Shown in pieces: positions 15,619 to 27,100 of a stretch of DNA of 38,111 nt; positions within the stretch are counted from its first letter, which is position 1, and the number at the start of each line of letters is the position of its first letter. The stretch comes from Flavobacterium bizetiae (lineage in GTDB: Bacteria; Bacteroidota; Bacteroidia; Flavobacteriales; Flavobacteriaceae). The notes beneath the pieces are model-generated. The model was not told where the DNA came from. It searched no databases and worked only from the letters and a program-made list of their open reading frames with translations. A program made the position numbers and the translations under genes. The stretch covers positions 1 to 38,111 of the forward strand of contig NZ_CADCSU010000092.1 in assembly GCF_902804475.1 (NCBI RefSeq). Reading direction: 5' to 3'.

Positions 15619-15626
15619 CAAATTTA
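15619..15626 (-). promoter_or_regulatory. Internal promoter -7 element before the larger cox3
   Basis: The minus strand reads TAAATTTG, an exact TAnnTTTG match in the 42-bp gap between the two subunit III genes. Confidence 0.45.
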
Positions 15627-15636
15627 CGTTTTTTTC

Positions 15637-16230
15637 TTATTTAAAGAAATATAAAAATAAAAATAAATATACCCATAATAAATCCAAAAAGTGCCAATAC
15701 ATCGCACCTAGTTCTATACCAAGAGTTTGAGTCGAATTGTATTTTTGTTTAAAATGATTATAAATTATAATTAAAAGTGAAATTAAACCTCCAGCCAAGT
15801 GTAATAAGTGCGTAACGGTAACTACGTAAAGAAAAGTTGTAGTAATTGAGCTACCTTCTCCTGTAAAATAATAACCACTTTTTACGATTTGTCCAAAACC
15901 TACAAACTGTAAAACCACAAATAAAACTCCTAATGCCAGTGTACCTAAAAGTAATGCTGTAGTTGCGCTTCTATTGTCTTTTTGAATGGCTTTTTTTGCA
16001 AGGTAAAAAGTCAAGCTACAACCAATAATTACCGCTGTACTATAATAAAATGCCGTTGGCAATTCAAAATTCTTCAACCAGTCGGCTCTGGATTTACTTA
16101 CCACAAATGCGCTTGTAAGTCCGGCAAACATCATTGTCATGCTTACCATTGCAAATAACAAAATCAGTTTTGCTGATTTCGCTTTTCTTAATTGCTCTTC
16201 ACCTTTTGTCATTGTCATTGTCATTTCCAT
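15637..16230 (-). CDS. Cytochrome c oxidase subunit III, short form
   Basis: The 197-aa protein has five transmembrane helices and the subunit III family ending 'ELGAMYWHFLDLLWVYLFLFLYFF'. It lacks the hydrophilic insertion of the neighbouring paralogue. The start is ambiguous: ATG 16230 is followed in frame by ATGs at 16224, 16218 and 16212, formed by three tandem ATGACA units. ATG 16230 lies 2 bp past the cyoE stop, so translational coupling is likely. Confidence 0.92.
   Translation of the reverse strand: MEMTMTMTKGEEQLRKAKSAKLILLFAMVSMTMMFAGLTSAFVVSKSRADWLKNFELPTAFYYSTAVIIGCSLTFYLAKKAIQKDNRSATTALLLGTLALGVLFVVLQFVGFGQIVKSGYYFTGEGSSITTTFLYVVTVTHLLHLAGGLISLLIIIYNHFKQKYNSTQTLGIELGAMYWHFLDLLWVYLFLFLYFFK
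16207..16224 (-). repeat. Triple hexamer repeat at the start of the short cox3
   Basis: Three tandem ATGACA units on the minus strand give four in-frame ATGs at 6-bp spacing (16230, 16224, 16218, 16212) and an N-terminus MEMTMTMTK. Slippage would change only the number of start codons. Confidence 0.7.
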
Positions 16231-16232
16231 AA

Positions 16233-17135
16233 CTATCTTAAAAATTTATCTACTATAAATACTATTTGCAGTAACGAAATATACGAAACGCTTACCAGCA
16301 TTAATGTTCTTGCCGCTTTTGCAGTTCGTAACTGATACAAACGTACTGCGTAAAACAACATCCATAAACCTAATAAAAACACTAATATTGCTGCAATTGG
16401 CGTAATAAATAATTGTCCTGTAAACCCTAAAGACGGCAGCAATGATGCTATAATAAGCCAAACTGTATATAAAATAATCTGCAAAGCAGTCTTTCTGTCT
16501 TTTCTACCGGTTGGCAGCATAAATATTCCGGCCTTTTCATAATCTTCATATAAAAACCAGCCAATTGCCCAAAAATGAGGAAACTGCCAGAAAAACTGAA
16601 TTAGAAAAAGTGTTCCTGCCTCGATACCAAATTCTCCTGTTGCTGCAACCCAACCTAACATAAAAGGAATTGCACCCGGAAAAGCACCAACAAAAACCGA
16701 TAACGAAGTTACTGTTTTTAAAGGCGTATAAACGCTTGTGTATAAAAATATTGAAATCGCAGCAAACATTGCCGACTTAGCATTGATGGTATACAACAAT
16801 GAAATACCAATAATGGTGAGCAAACTTGCCACAAACAAGGCCATTTTTGGCGACATGCGTCCAGAAGGAACGGGACGATTTTTAGTTCGATCCATTAACG
16901 AATCGATATCTTTTTCGATTACCTGATTAAAAGCATTAGAAGCTCCAACCATGCAATACCCTCCAATCATCAAAACCAACAGAACACTCCATTTAAAAGG
17001 GTGCTCATCATTAACACCTAGCAAATATCCGGCAATCGAAGAAAACAATACACTGATCGCTAAACCAGCCTTGGTAATTTCTTTGAAATCGTTAAATATT
17101 GATTTTATTGAAAATGTATTTTTAGTAGCGTTCAA
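16233..17135 (-). CDS. cyoE: Protoheme IX farnesyltransferase (heme O synthase)
   Basis: This inner-membrane UbiA-family enzyme adds a farnesyl group to haem b to make haem O for the oxidase. The 300-aa protein has about nine transmembrane helices. The prenyl-diphosphate site is clear: NAFNQVIEKDIDSLMDRT (residues 67-84), with Asn70, Asp78 and Asp82. The second Asp-rich loop is 'WFLYEDYEKAGIFMLP'. It leads a unit with two subunit III genes and subunit IV; genes for subunits I and II are not in the window. Confidence 0.95.
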   Translation of the reverse strand: MNATKNTFSIKSIFNDFKEITKAGLAISVLFSSIAGYLLGVNDEHPFKWSVLLVLMIGGYCMVGASNAFNQVIEKDIDSLMDRTKNRPVPSGRMSPKMALFVASLLTIIGISLLYTINAKSAMFAAISIFLYTSVYTPLKTVTSLSVFVGAFPGAIPFMLGWVAATGEFGIEAGTLFLIQFFWQFPHFWAIGWFLYEDYEKAGIFMLPTGRKDRKTALQIILYTVWLIIASLLPSLGFTGQLFITPIAAILVFLLGLWMLFYAVRLYQLRTAKAARTLMLVSVSYISLLQIVFIVDKFLR

Positions 17136-17170
17136 TACGGAATTATTTTGTCTGTTTTTTTTGAGTGGTG

Positions 17171-17178
17171 CAAATGTA
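17171..17178 (-). promoter_or_regulatory. Promoter -7 element of the cyoE-cox unit
   Basis: The minus strand reads TACATTTG, an exact TAnnTTTG match, 36 bp before the cyoE ATG in the gap that separates it from remB. Confidence 0.55.
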
Positions 17179-17292
17179 CAAATTAGATTGTAGAATACTG
17201 ACCTATAAAATTAGATTTTTTTCAATAAAACCTTTACAAAATAAGGACTTGCAAATCTTTAACACAATTATTTCGAAAAATCTTATTAAAAA

Positions 17293-19431
17293 CTAGTAAT
17301 CAAAATACCAATTAAAGATATCAGAACGCAATCCGATAGTAAACCAGGTTGTACTTTGCTTAAAAGTAGCTGCAGTTTCCTGAGTTGGATCAAAATTTCT
17401 ATATAAAAAGCTTCCAAAAAATTTCAGATTCGTCATTGGATTTACCACATAACCTCCCTGAATGTCTGCAATAAAAACATTCGTTTTATTTCCCTGCCCT
17501 ACTTTTACGCCTTTATCATACGGTCTGTCTACGTCGTAACTTTTATAAATATTTCCTCCGTAATTATAACTGTCTTCTGCGGTATCAAAATCTAAACCTC
17601 GTTTACCAATCGTAAATTTAGCATCAGCATAATAACGCCCTTTATGATAACGGCCAATTACAACAAACTCTTCAAAATTTCCTCCCCATTGATGTCCGAT
17701 ACTTTGATTATTATGTCCGTAATTGGTAATTACAGCGCTATGCGAATAAACGTAAGGACGTACATGATTGTACTCTAATTGCAGCAATAAATCTCTTACC
17801 TTAAAAGCATTGAAGTATTTTGCTCCTAACTGATATCCAAATTTATTTTTCCAGCTGTTTTCTCCAGCCCCCATATCTGATACTGAAAATTCATCCAATA
17901 AAAACTGAGCATATAAGTTTACATTGTTGTTCCATTTGTATTTTCCTGACATTCCCAAAAGCGCATTCCCACTTCTTGAAGATGATGAAAACTCAACCGA
18001 ACGATAAAAAATAATCGGGTTTACGAAATTAATATCAAAACCTCTATTGTTCGTATCTGTCCAGACTACAGATTCAAAAAATCCTAAATTCAGTTTATTC
18101 GACACATTCCAGCTCAAATAATGATTGGCCATGAATTTTGTCGCATAAGTTTTCTCTAATGTAACATCAGGACGAACATCCTTTAGCCACATATAAGTAT
18201 TGGTATATTTTATTTTCCAGAAATTGGTATTGATTTTAAAATAAGGATAAGGACTTGCACCGTCGCTTTCAAACAATGAACGGTATCCGTCTCCAATAAA
18301 ATTTCTTCCATATCCTAACTGAAAATCAAAAAACTTACTTGGAGCGAATGTAATATTGGCTTCCGCCAAAGGAAAATCGTAGGCATCGGTTTTAAATCGT
18401 TTTGCAATTCCCATTCCCGGAATAATTGCGGGATTTCCTCCTGAAGGTTTTAGGGTTTCGGCATAATCATTATAATATCCTGCAAATCGTCCCTGACTTT
18501 CAAAAACTGTTGTTGTAAAATTAAGGTTCTTACCTAAGCCTCCTCTAAAATTTAAGGCACGTGTATTTACATAAGTGTACGAAGCATTAAGATCTGAGGC
18601 TTTACCCAATTGCAAATCAAGAATAGGATTTAAAGCCAGCCAATAATCTTCACCCTGAATCTGAACCAGATTTTCGTTCCAGAATTTTCTACCCAGCCAG
18701 GTTGAAACATTTTTCTGCAATGATTCGTTTACTGCTTTTAAATTGTAATATTTAGAAACCTCAGCATACGTGTAAGGTTTAGAAGCAGTGTGATTATTAC
18801 TCCCCACCTGATTCATTGCGCCATCAAATTGCGCATAATAACTATGTGAGAATGGTATATTCAAATGACTTTCGAACTCTGGATTATTGTATTTTTTATA
18901 TACAATACTGTCCAGCTCTGTCATTGGTTTTTCAATTGGTTTTAAAATTTGGGCTGCCGCCAAAGCTTCTGCCGCAATTTGATCTGCGCTTTTTAACGGC
19001 ACATCTATTGAAATGGTATATTTTGAATAGGTTGGTTTCCCGTTGTAGGTGGAAGGTTGTATTTTAGGAAATTTTCTAAAAACACGTTTTGCTTCTTCTG
19101 ATAATGCATCATTTGCAGCATTTACATAAATTACTTTAAACTCTCCTTTTTCATCTACTTCAAAAAGTACTTTTACTTCGCCTTTATAATTGGATTGTTT
19201 TAAGTTTTCAGGAACCTGAAAGTTTTGAAAAACAAAATCCTGAACTTCTTTATAAAAACAATTCTCTAGTTTTTTTGATTGTAAATTTTCGCAACCCGGA
19301 AAAACAGGAAATTGCTCTGATGTAAAACCTTGTTTAACCGAAGAATTATTGTCTTGTGAAAAAGCCGGCAAGGCAGATAATGTTAAAATAAAAATGAGAA
19401 GAATCTTATTCACGTAAATGTAGGTTTTCAT
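17293..19431 (-). CDS. remB: Gliding motility protein RemB: TonB-C-like domain plus outer-membrane barrel
   Basis: The 712-aa product starts with a signal peptide (about 1-25, ending PAFSQ). Residues about 65-150 resemble a TonB C-terminal domain ('GEVKVLFEVDEKGEFKVIYV', 'PSTYNGKPTYSKYTISIDVP'). The rest, about 170-712, is rich in alternating aromatic beta-strands ('QLGYGRNFIGDGYRSLF', 'YHKGRYYADAKFTIGKRGLD') and ends with an outer-membrane-barrel-like aromatic residue. RemB of F. johnsoniae is a gliding-related outer-membrane protein, and its neighbourhood with sprA, gcvH and deoC matches my memory of that genome. Its ATG abuts the deoC stop with no gap. Confidence 0.82.
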   Translation of the reverse strand: MKTYIYVNKILLIFILTLSALPAFSQDNNSSVKQGFTSEQFPVFPGCENLQSKKLENCFYKEVQDFVFQNFQVPENLKQSNYKGEVKVLFEVDEKGEFKVIYVNAANDALSEEAKRVFRKFPKIQPSTYNGKPTYSKYTISIDVPLKSADQIAAEALAAAQILKPIEKPMTELDSIVYKKYNNPEFESHLNIPFSHSYYAQFDGAMNQVGSNNHTASKPYTYAEVSKYYNLKAVNESLQKNVSTWLGRKFWNENLVQIQGEDYWLALNPILDLQLGKASDLNASYTYVNTRALNFRGGLGKNLNFTTTVFESQGRFAGYYNDYAETLKPSGGNPAIIPGMGIAKRFKTDAYDFPLAEANITFAPSKFFDFQLGYGRNFIGDGYRSLFESDGASPYPYFKINTNFWKIKYTNTYMWLKDVRPDVTLEKTYATKFMANHYLSWNVSNKLNLGFFESVVWTDTNNRGFDINFVNPIIFYRSVEFSSSSRSGNALLGMSGKYKWNNNVNLYAQFLLDEFSVSDMGAGENSWKNKFGYQLGAKYFNAFKVRDLLLQLEYNHVRPYVYSHSAVITNYGHNNQSIGHQWGGNFEEFVVIGRYHKGRYYADAKFTIGKRGLDFDTAEDSYNYGGNIYKSYDVDRPYDKGVKVGQGNKTNVFIADIQGGYVVNPMTNLKFFGSFLYRNFDPTQETAATFKQSTTWFTIGLRSDIFNWYFDY

Positions 19432-20175
19432 TTAATATTGATTTGTGGTATTTTCTCCGTTTGCAATTGCTTTTGCAGCCGAAGTTCCGATGCGCTTCAC
19501 TCCCAAACGAATCATTTCTATCGCGTCATCATAAGATCGAACTCCTCCGGCAGCTTTTACCGGCAAGGGCGATGCATTTTCTAACATCATTATAATAGTG
19601 GGAACAGTTGCTCCGTTTGGCAAATCATTTTCAGTTTTATAAAAACCGGTTGATGATTTCACAAAAACCGAAGCATAATCATCTTCTTTAAAATGGGACA
19701 TTACCACATTTTTGATCAATGCCGAAAGCTGAATAATTTCTTTATCAGTTAAAGCCGCAACCTCAATAATCCATTTTACTGTTTTATTGTTTGCTAGACC
19801 AATTTGTGTTCCTATTAAGATTTCCTGTTTTACTAAATCAGTTTCACCGTTTTTAAAAGCTTCATAATTACAAACAAAATCCAGATCGTCTGCACCATCT
19901 TCAATAGCTTTATTTGCTTCTTTAATTTTAGCTTCAAGATTTTCTTTTCCTTCCGGAAAATCAATTACGGTACCCACCAGCAATGCCGAATTGGCTTTTG
20001 AAATCATTTCTTTGGCCAAAACCACATGTTCCAGACGAATCATGATTAACTTAAAACCTTCAGTAATGGCTTCCTGAATTGCATTCTTAACTACGATAGT
20101 ATTTTCTGCTTCCGAAAGTCCGGCTTGCGAGGCAGTTTTTAAGTAGGTCGAGTCTAAATATTGCTTAACATTCAT
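19432..20175 (-). CDS. deoC: Deoxyribose-phosphate aldolase
   Basis: DERA splits 2-deoxyribose 5-phosphate into glyceraldehyde 3-phosphate and acetaldehyde in deoxynucleoside breakdown. From ATG 20175 (MNVKQYLDST) it has 247 aa. The class I aldolase features are present: the Schiff-base Lys in VFVKSSTGFY, the second Lys in VKAAGGVRS, and an Asp in DDLDFVCNYEA. The frame extends seven codons to a TTG at 20196, but that TTG is part of the promoter element 20194-20201, so ATG 20175 is preferred. It is co-directional with and directly abuts remB. Confidence 0.94.
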   Translation of the reverse strand: MNVKQYLDSTYLKTASQAGLSEAENTIVVKNAIQEAITEGFKLIMIRLEHVVLAKEMISKANSALLVGTVIDFPEGKENLEAKIKEANKAIEDGADDLDFVCNYEAFKNGETDLVKQEILIGTQIGLANNKTVKWIIEVAALTDKEIIQLSALIKNVVMSHFKEDDYASVFVKSSTGFYKTENDLPNGATVPTIIMMLENASPLPVKAAGGVRSYDDAIEMIRLGVKRIGTSAAKAIANGENTTNQY

Positions 20176-20193
20176 GATGGTATAGAATTGCGA

Positions 20194-20201
20194 CAAAAAT
20201 A
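20194..20201 (-). promoter_or_regulatory. Promoter -7 element of deoC-remB
   Basis: The minus strand reads TATTTTTG, an exact TAnnTTTG match, 18 bp before the chosen deoC ATG. Confidence 0.5.
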
Positions 20202-20253
20202 CATTTAAAATTCAGAAAAAAACACACTTTTTAAAGCTTGATTTTTTTGCAAC

Positions 20254-20274
20254 AAAAAACCCACCGAAGTGGGT
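20254..20274 (-). terminator. Intrinsic terminator after gcvH-vanZ
   Basis: On the minus strand ACCCAC, loop TTCG, GTGGGT, then six T. UUCG is a very stable tetraloop. It lies just past the vanZ stop and isolates this unit from deoC. Confidence 0.9.
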
Positions 20275-20284
20275 AATTATATTC

Positions 20285-20668
20285 TTATATTTTATCGATT
20301 TGCTTTTTAAAAGCTATTGCAGTAAACACTCCAAATAAAGCTCCAAGTGCATTTGCTAAAACATCAGATACGTCAGACGCTCTTGTGACTGTAAAAATAC
20401 TTTGCAGGATTTCGATTGTAATTCCAAAAAAAACAGAAAATATAAACGAAATCAAATAGGCTTTATAATCATCAGGAGCTTTCCCTTTAAGTTCTTTTTT
20501 GAAGAACAAAATCCATGAAATTGTAAATCCAAAATGAAAACAAAAATGTACAATTTTATCTATACTCGGAAAATTTACAGCAGGAATATTACTTGAATCT
20601 GTTAAACAAAAATAAGTAATAATACCTGAGCATAATATTGCCCAGAGTAACAGTAATTGTTTAGGCAC
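20285..20668 (-). CDS. VanZ-like membrane protein
   Basis: The 127-aa protein has four hydrophobic segments and VanZ-family features: '[19 protein letters not shown]' and '[35 protein letters not shown]', with the conserved Asp residues before the last helix. VanZ of enterococci gives low-level teicoplanin resistance, but most homologues have no known role. The start is a GTG at 20668 that overlaps the gcvH stop by 8 bp, so the two are probably translationally coupled. Confidence 0.87.
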   Translation of the reverse strand: MPKQLLLLWAILCSGIITYFCLTDSSNIPAVNFPSIDKIVHFCFHFGFTISWILFFKKELKGKAPDDYKAYLISFIFSVFFGITIEILQSIFTVTRASDVSDVLANALGALFGVFTAIAFKKQIDKI

Positions 20669-21041
20669 CTATAAGTTGTTTATAAGCTTCGTCAGATAAT
20701 AATGAATCTATTTCTGATGCATCAGCAATTTTTATTTTAATCATCCATCCAGCTCCGTAAGGATCAGAATTCACTGTTTCCGGTGCGCTTTCTAAACTAT
20801 CATTAAAAGCAATAATTTCTCCTGTTAAAGGTAAAAATAAATCAGATACTGTTTTTACAGCTTCAACTGTTCCAAAAACCTCATCTTTATCAAGTGTCTG
20901 ATCTAAAGTTTCTACTTCAACATACACGATATCTCCTAACTCCTTTTGTGCAAAATGAGTAATTCCTACAGTTGCAACATCTCCTTCGATGCTAACCCAT
21001 TCGTGATCTTTTGTGTACTTTAAATTTGCTGGTATGCTCAT
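20661..21041 (-). CDS. gcvH: Glycine cleavage system H protein
   Basis: This lipoyl carrier shuttles the aminomethyl intermediate between the P, T and L proteins of glycine cleavage. The 126-aa product has the usual length. The lipoylated lysine is Lys63 in [12 protein letters not shown]. '[20 protein letters not shown]' at the start and '[12 protein letters not shown]' near the end are typical. gcvP and gcvT are not in the window, which is usual where gcvH lies near sprA. A promoter element lies 40 bp upstream. Confidence 0.96.
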   Translation of the reverse strand: MSIPANLKYTKDHEWVSIEGDVATVGITHFAQKELGDIVYVEVETLDQTLDKDEVFGTVEAVKTVSDLFLPLTGEIIAFNDSLESAPETVNSDPYGAGWMIKIKIADASEIDSLLSDEAYKQLIGA

Positions 21042-21081
21042 AATACTATGTTTGAAAATTGATAATTTAATAATTAAGCCA

Positions 21082-21089
21082 CAAATGTA
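21082..21089 (-). promoter_or_regulatory. Promoter -7 element of gcvH-vanZ
   Basis: The minus strand reads TACATTTG, an exact TAnnTTTG match, 40 bp before the gcvH ATG and downstream of the sprA stop. Confidence 0.55.
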
Positions 21090-21128
21090 ATAATCTTCTA
21101 ATGAAATCCTGTTTAGAAACTAAAAAAA

Positions 21129-24100
21129 TTAATTTCCGAAATTATATCGAAGTGTAAACCCTGATCTAATGTTCGTTAGAGGAAATGATGTCGAAATTAC
21201 AGCTTTCGAGAACGAATGATCGTAATAGAATATAGCGGTAAGGTTTTTACTAAACGAATAATCTGCAGTAAGTTTTAACGCCCATATATTCTGTCCTGCC
21301 GCTAATTGATTGTTATCGTAATCTAAATAACGTACCAGTGTTTCATTTTTTCTAAGAGAAAAATCAGCTTTGATATTGATATCACTTTTAATAATTCCGG
21401 TTGGACTATCGGCCAGTCTTGATGAGAAAATAACATCTTTAAAACGATATCCCATACCAATTATATACTCCATTCCTTTTACCTCTGTCAACAAATTATT
21501 ATCAAAACTCATTGATAATGCTCTGTCTTTTTTAATTTCAGTAAGTATTCTTAAAGAACTTTTCAACTCAAAATCTACCCGGATAAGCGGACTAAACTGC
21601 TCTACCAAATTGACATTGGACATGATGGTTTTATTAAAGAAATTGGTATTCACATCTTGCCCGCCGGGTTTTTCGGTAAAATCAAAATTAGACCTGAACT
21701 GATTGATCGTATACGATGCACGGTAATTGTGCTGTAATGAAAAACGCTTGAACTTATCTTTAAAATATTTATAACGCATTAAACCATTATACTTTATACT
21801 CCAGTTTGGAATAGGGAAATTTTTAAATATACTGGTTGAACTATTTGAAGCATCAGCACCTGTATAAGCAGCCAAAAATGCCGGTAATAAAACGGCCTGA
21901 TTGCTTTTTGTATATCCTATTGGATACCCAAGGTTGGCCATATATACCTTATAATTCGCATCTGTTTCTGCCGGAACAGGATTGTTTACATCTCCATATC
22001 TTGGAATTGCTGCCCCGGAACCATAACGATCTTCTGCCAAACGGTTCGCTATAACTAAACGGTTATCTCTAAAATCATCAAATGCTGAAGATTCACTTGC
22101 ACTACTTGGCGAAAATGCTGTTTTAATTAATACAGTCGAAATCGAGAACATACCATAAGTATAAGGTGATAATGGCGTGTAATTACCATCAATAACACTA
22201 TACTGTTCAGAGGTGTTTTCAGAATAAGCACGATCCATAGCCAAATCTATTTTAAGATCCGGCAGTAAATCAATATTCGCTGTAACTTTTAATATCTTAT
22301 TGGTTACCTGCGTAAAACTTTGGTTGAAATCCTGATAATCGGTTAGCCATCCTCTTTTTGCAGCTTCATAACGTACATCATCCTGGCTTCCGAAAATAAA
22401 TCCTAAAGTTGGTCTTGAAGTTCCAAAGAAACCTACACCTGGCGTATAACCCGGTAAAACCGTTCCGCTATTTTTAGTATAGTTAATCTGAACATTTTTA
22501 ATACTTGTCAAAATACCAATCATACCATCATAAAACGGACTGCTGCTAGTTACAGGTTTTGCTGTATTTACAATTTTCTCTCCCGGTTTTGGCGCCGCCG
22601 TTGGCTTAGGTTTTGCAGCTGATTTTGATCCCGGCGTTAAACCTAAATATTTGTACAGCGTATTCATGCTTAATGTTGTAGTAAGCGTATTTGAATTTGC
22701 ATTTTGAATTGTATTTCCTAAGTTATAAGTAGAGAATGATCCGTCAGGATTTTGCTCCTCATATTCAGAAAACGCCGTCGAAGAACGTTGCCAGTTATAA
22801 TCGGCAGTATAAGAATAAGATGCTTTTACAAAACCAAAAACCGGAATTTTATTAATCGGAATTTCATAATTCAACACTAATTGTTGTAAGTGCTGATTTG
22901 GCGTTCCTATATCAAGATAATCATCCCAAATATTAAAATCTTCTTTTGGAGTATTATCATCATTTAAAAAGTTTCTAACGATATTATTTGACGCTGCTGT
23001 ATAATTTACTTTTAATGATTTAGTTAAATTATAACCAAAACCATATTGATAATTAAATGCAAAGTTTCTTCTGTACAACGGATCAAGTCCAATTCCCTGC
23101 ACTTCGACTTCTCTATATTGCTGACGGTTACTTTGTCTTAAAATATTCGTGTTAAAAGTAATATTAGAAGGCAGGTAATTAAAATTAAAATCACTTAGCA
23201 ATTTCCAATATTCACTTTTTTTCATGAATTTAGTTTGCTTGAACGGCACGACTTCTTTAGGCTGAAAAGTATAGGCATAATTTACAGCAGTGTTCGATTG
23301 TTCATCAAGATAACTTTCTACTTCATAATCATGACGTTCTACCTGATTGTATGATTGCGAGAATGTAAAATTCTCAACATCATAAACGTGTGGTTTTTGT
23401 TCCGGCGCTCTGTCTTTTCTTACTCCAATAAAGTTAATACTTCTTCGTTTTGTGTAATCAATAGCACGGGTTCTGATATTTTCTCTTTGTGCAGCATCAG
23501 TAGTTTCTCTTAGCAACTGATCCAGCTTTATATCCTGATTAAACGGATCGTATTCTGGCGTGATTACTTCTTCTCCGATAGCATAATTAAAAGGCAAGTT
23601 TATTCCCCATTTTGGAGGCAATAATTTACCCAGGTTAATATTAGTAACAATATTATACTGCTGGATATCTTCACGATCTCTTTCGTTTGCACCTTGTTCC
23701 AAAGATCCAAAACCAATTGTACTCTTTTTACCTGTAGCAGAAACTGTTGCAAAGTCGGCCATATTGGTATCAATATTCAATATTGCCGCCATACCGCCTT
23801 TATTTTCTAAATCAGCCAAACGAAGTTCATTAAACCAAACTTCTCCTTTTAGACCTTTATGATCTGTTCTACTTTTTACACCCACCATTAAATTTCGGAC
23901 TAAACCAAAATTAGGGTTTCCTTTTATACCTAATATCAGTTTACCATCTCCATCTCCGCCCGCAACATCCGGGTCATTATCCGGATAATAAACACCATTA
24001 ATATCTCTCTTTGATGAATTGATATCAATAGACATGGCTTTAATTTTCATTCTGGTTAATAGCTCAAGAGCTAAATCAATATTATTATCTTCTAACCAAA

Positions 24101-27100
24101 CCGCACTCGGATCCGGATTTACCAAACAGCCTCCTCCGGTTTTCGTAACTTTCAAAGGAATCTCGACCTGATAATAGTTTTGCGTAAAATCATTTCCAAA
24201 ACGAATAAAACCAATCATTTCGTCATCTTCCAAAGTGTTTTCGTCCGGTAAAGATTCAGCATGTAAAAACATTTTTAATTTTTTATACTGACGCATGTCA
24301 ACACTTACATTTTTAAAAACTGCTCTTGAATCCTGATACTGTAAACCTGATCCACCAACGCGCAATGCTAATGCTTGTTCGTTTTGATTGATAATCGTAT
24401 TATTGTTATATAATTGCTCTCTTTGAACTCCTGGAGGAACAACATAATTTACAGGACATTTTGTACTGTTTTCCTGAATATTAACTGCAGAAACATTAAA
24501 CTCCGTACCATCATTAGTTGGGTCAGGATCATTCGCATCCAAAGATCCTGTATATCTTCTCCACTCTCCTCTTACTAAATCCAAGGCTCCAAAACGAACT
24601 GTCATCTGACTGCTAAAACCAGTCATAAACATACGCATGAATCGAATAGATCTGAAATCTGAAATATTTCCGATTGTTTTTTGAGGCTGAGCAACCGGAA
24701 TTTTAAACTGAATCCATCTTGCTGATGTTGTTGATCCGTTTGGCAAATCAACCGGTCCAATATCTCCTGGCTCACGAACGTCGGTAACATAATTTGAACC
24801 TACTTGCATTCCCGGTTTGATCTCAATACTATACTCGTAATACGCATTGATCGTACTCATGGTATTGTCACGATTAATATCCTCAACATCGGGTAAAGTT
24901 GTCGATCCTCTATTTGGATCATCTATACTTACTGCCGAGTTACCTTCGGTTCCGTTATAATTTTTATAACGTTCCAAAACTCCTCCCTGAGTATTTAAAT
25001 AATAAGTATAATCATCAGCGGCCGGATCGGCTTCTCCTGCATAATTAGTATAAACCTCGCCCTCTCTTGAACTTGGCAAACCATCTAAACCAATATCCTG
25101 ATTTCTACGATTTTCAGCATTGGTATCAAACGCATAAATTAACGATTGTGATGCGGGAACATCTCCCCAAAGTGGTCTCGGATTTACCATTATCTGGCCT
25201 GGTCCTAAACCATTTTCATATTGTTTTCTTCCGTCTTTTAATACGTCTTCAGAAATTTCACCTAAGTTAAAATAGATTTTACCTGAATTACCCGCTGGTG
25301 CTTCTGAATTTCCTACATAAGGATCTAGAACCCAAAACTGAATATACTCAACATTTCCCTGCTCAAAATTGGTCGAATTCAGCGCACGCATAATACCTCC
25401 AAAATTTCCACTTGCAGGACTTGTCGCAAAAGACGGATTATTATTATAAGGTCCTCTGTCTGATGGATAATAAGTTAAATCAAGCGTATTGATAACCTGA
25501 ATTTGTCCCTGAGCAATATCTGTATTTGGGTACAATTCTTTGCTATAGATTCGTCTTGTTGTATTTAATGATAAATCGTCATTTGAAATTCCGGATGGTT
25601 TTGAGGAATAAAAAATAGGATCAATGGTATACCATGATAATTTTGCTCTTTTATAACCATATCTTAAGTCATCAAAATTAGCATTGAAGGTTGGATCTCC
25701 TGCTGCAGTAATAAATGGCGTAGAAGCCAAACTCCAGGCATAAGCAGAACGCATATCGATTGTAGATTGCGAACCTTCGAAATCATCTACATATATTGTT
25801 GCTTCGCCTTCAAAATCACTTGCTTTTGGTGCATCAGGTCTTAAAAAAGCGACCTCTCCTCGTATCGAAAGATTCGAAGGAACATCGGTATCAATATTTG
25901 GTAATTTATTTACTAAGCGGGTTAAAAAAGGAACTTCTGTTGAATAATTTCCATTAAATCCAAATATAGTATTGTTTACAGATTCCTGACCATAACTCGA
26001 TTTTTGAGTAAATGGTTTTTCTGTCATTTTTAAAAAGGTTCCTCCAATAACAAAATTATCAGAAATTTTATGCTCAACATTAAAGCCCATAAATCTTCGG
26101 GTTTGTTGTCCGAAAATTGAATTGTTCTCTAATGAAACTTCAATTGGTGTATTTGAAGCCTGAAGCGATGGGTCTAATATCTGAACACGACCTAATTGAT
26201 AATCGACACTGTAATCGATACCTTCTACTAATCTTCTTCCGGCTGCCATTACTACAACAGAACCCTGAGGAACGTTAAAGGCTCCAATTGGGATACCATT
26301 ACTTCCTGATGATTTGTACTTTCCTCTTAAAAGAAATTTATTTTTATCACTGTCCTGCAAAGCTCCGGACTGTGTATTTTTATACATGCTTCTAAATACA
26401 TATTTCTGCTGATTGACGTTGTATGTGTCAGTATTATTATAATTTTCAGCAGATCCTGTATTTTGTAATTTTTTAAAGATAAGCTCTCCAAATGGCTCTT
26501 TGGTGGTAAAAATAATTCGCCCGTTTTGCACGTCTACGGTTACACCTGGTATATAATCAAAGAAACCGTCTCCTCCTGTTTGCGGATCATTATTATAGTT
26601 TAATCGATCTAAGTTAAACACATTTAATAATGGCGTTTGATCGACTTTATTATCCGGTGTCGGGTTACTTGGGAAAGTACTTCCCTGAACTGGTGTTATA
26701 TAATTTATTGGTGAAGGATCTGTGTAAAGAATGTTTAATCTAAAATCATCTTGCTTGATTTGGTAAGCCTGAGGAATTTGATAAACGTTCTTCATCATCA
26801 AATTCCAAACCGGATTTTGAACGTTTGTCAAATTACTTTTCAGCATTTTTAAAACCAAACTTTGGGTAATAATCGCCTGATTTGCATTGTTGTTTCCTGT
26901 TACTACAGTTCCGTCAACTCCATCACTACCAAATTCTCCAACCTGATACACTTTACCTCCTATTGTATATTCAAACGCTACGGCAAGAATCTCATCATTT
27001 GCAAGACGTTGTTGCAACGAGATGTATCCTAATTGTGCATTAAAGGTAAATTCGTTTGCTGTTAATTTTCTGGCGTTTTCAAGTACAGAATAATCTGTGG

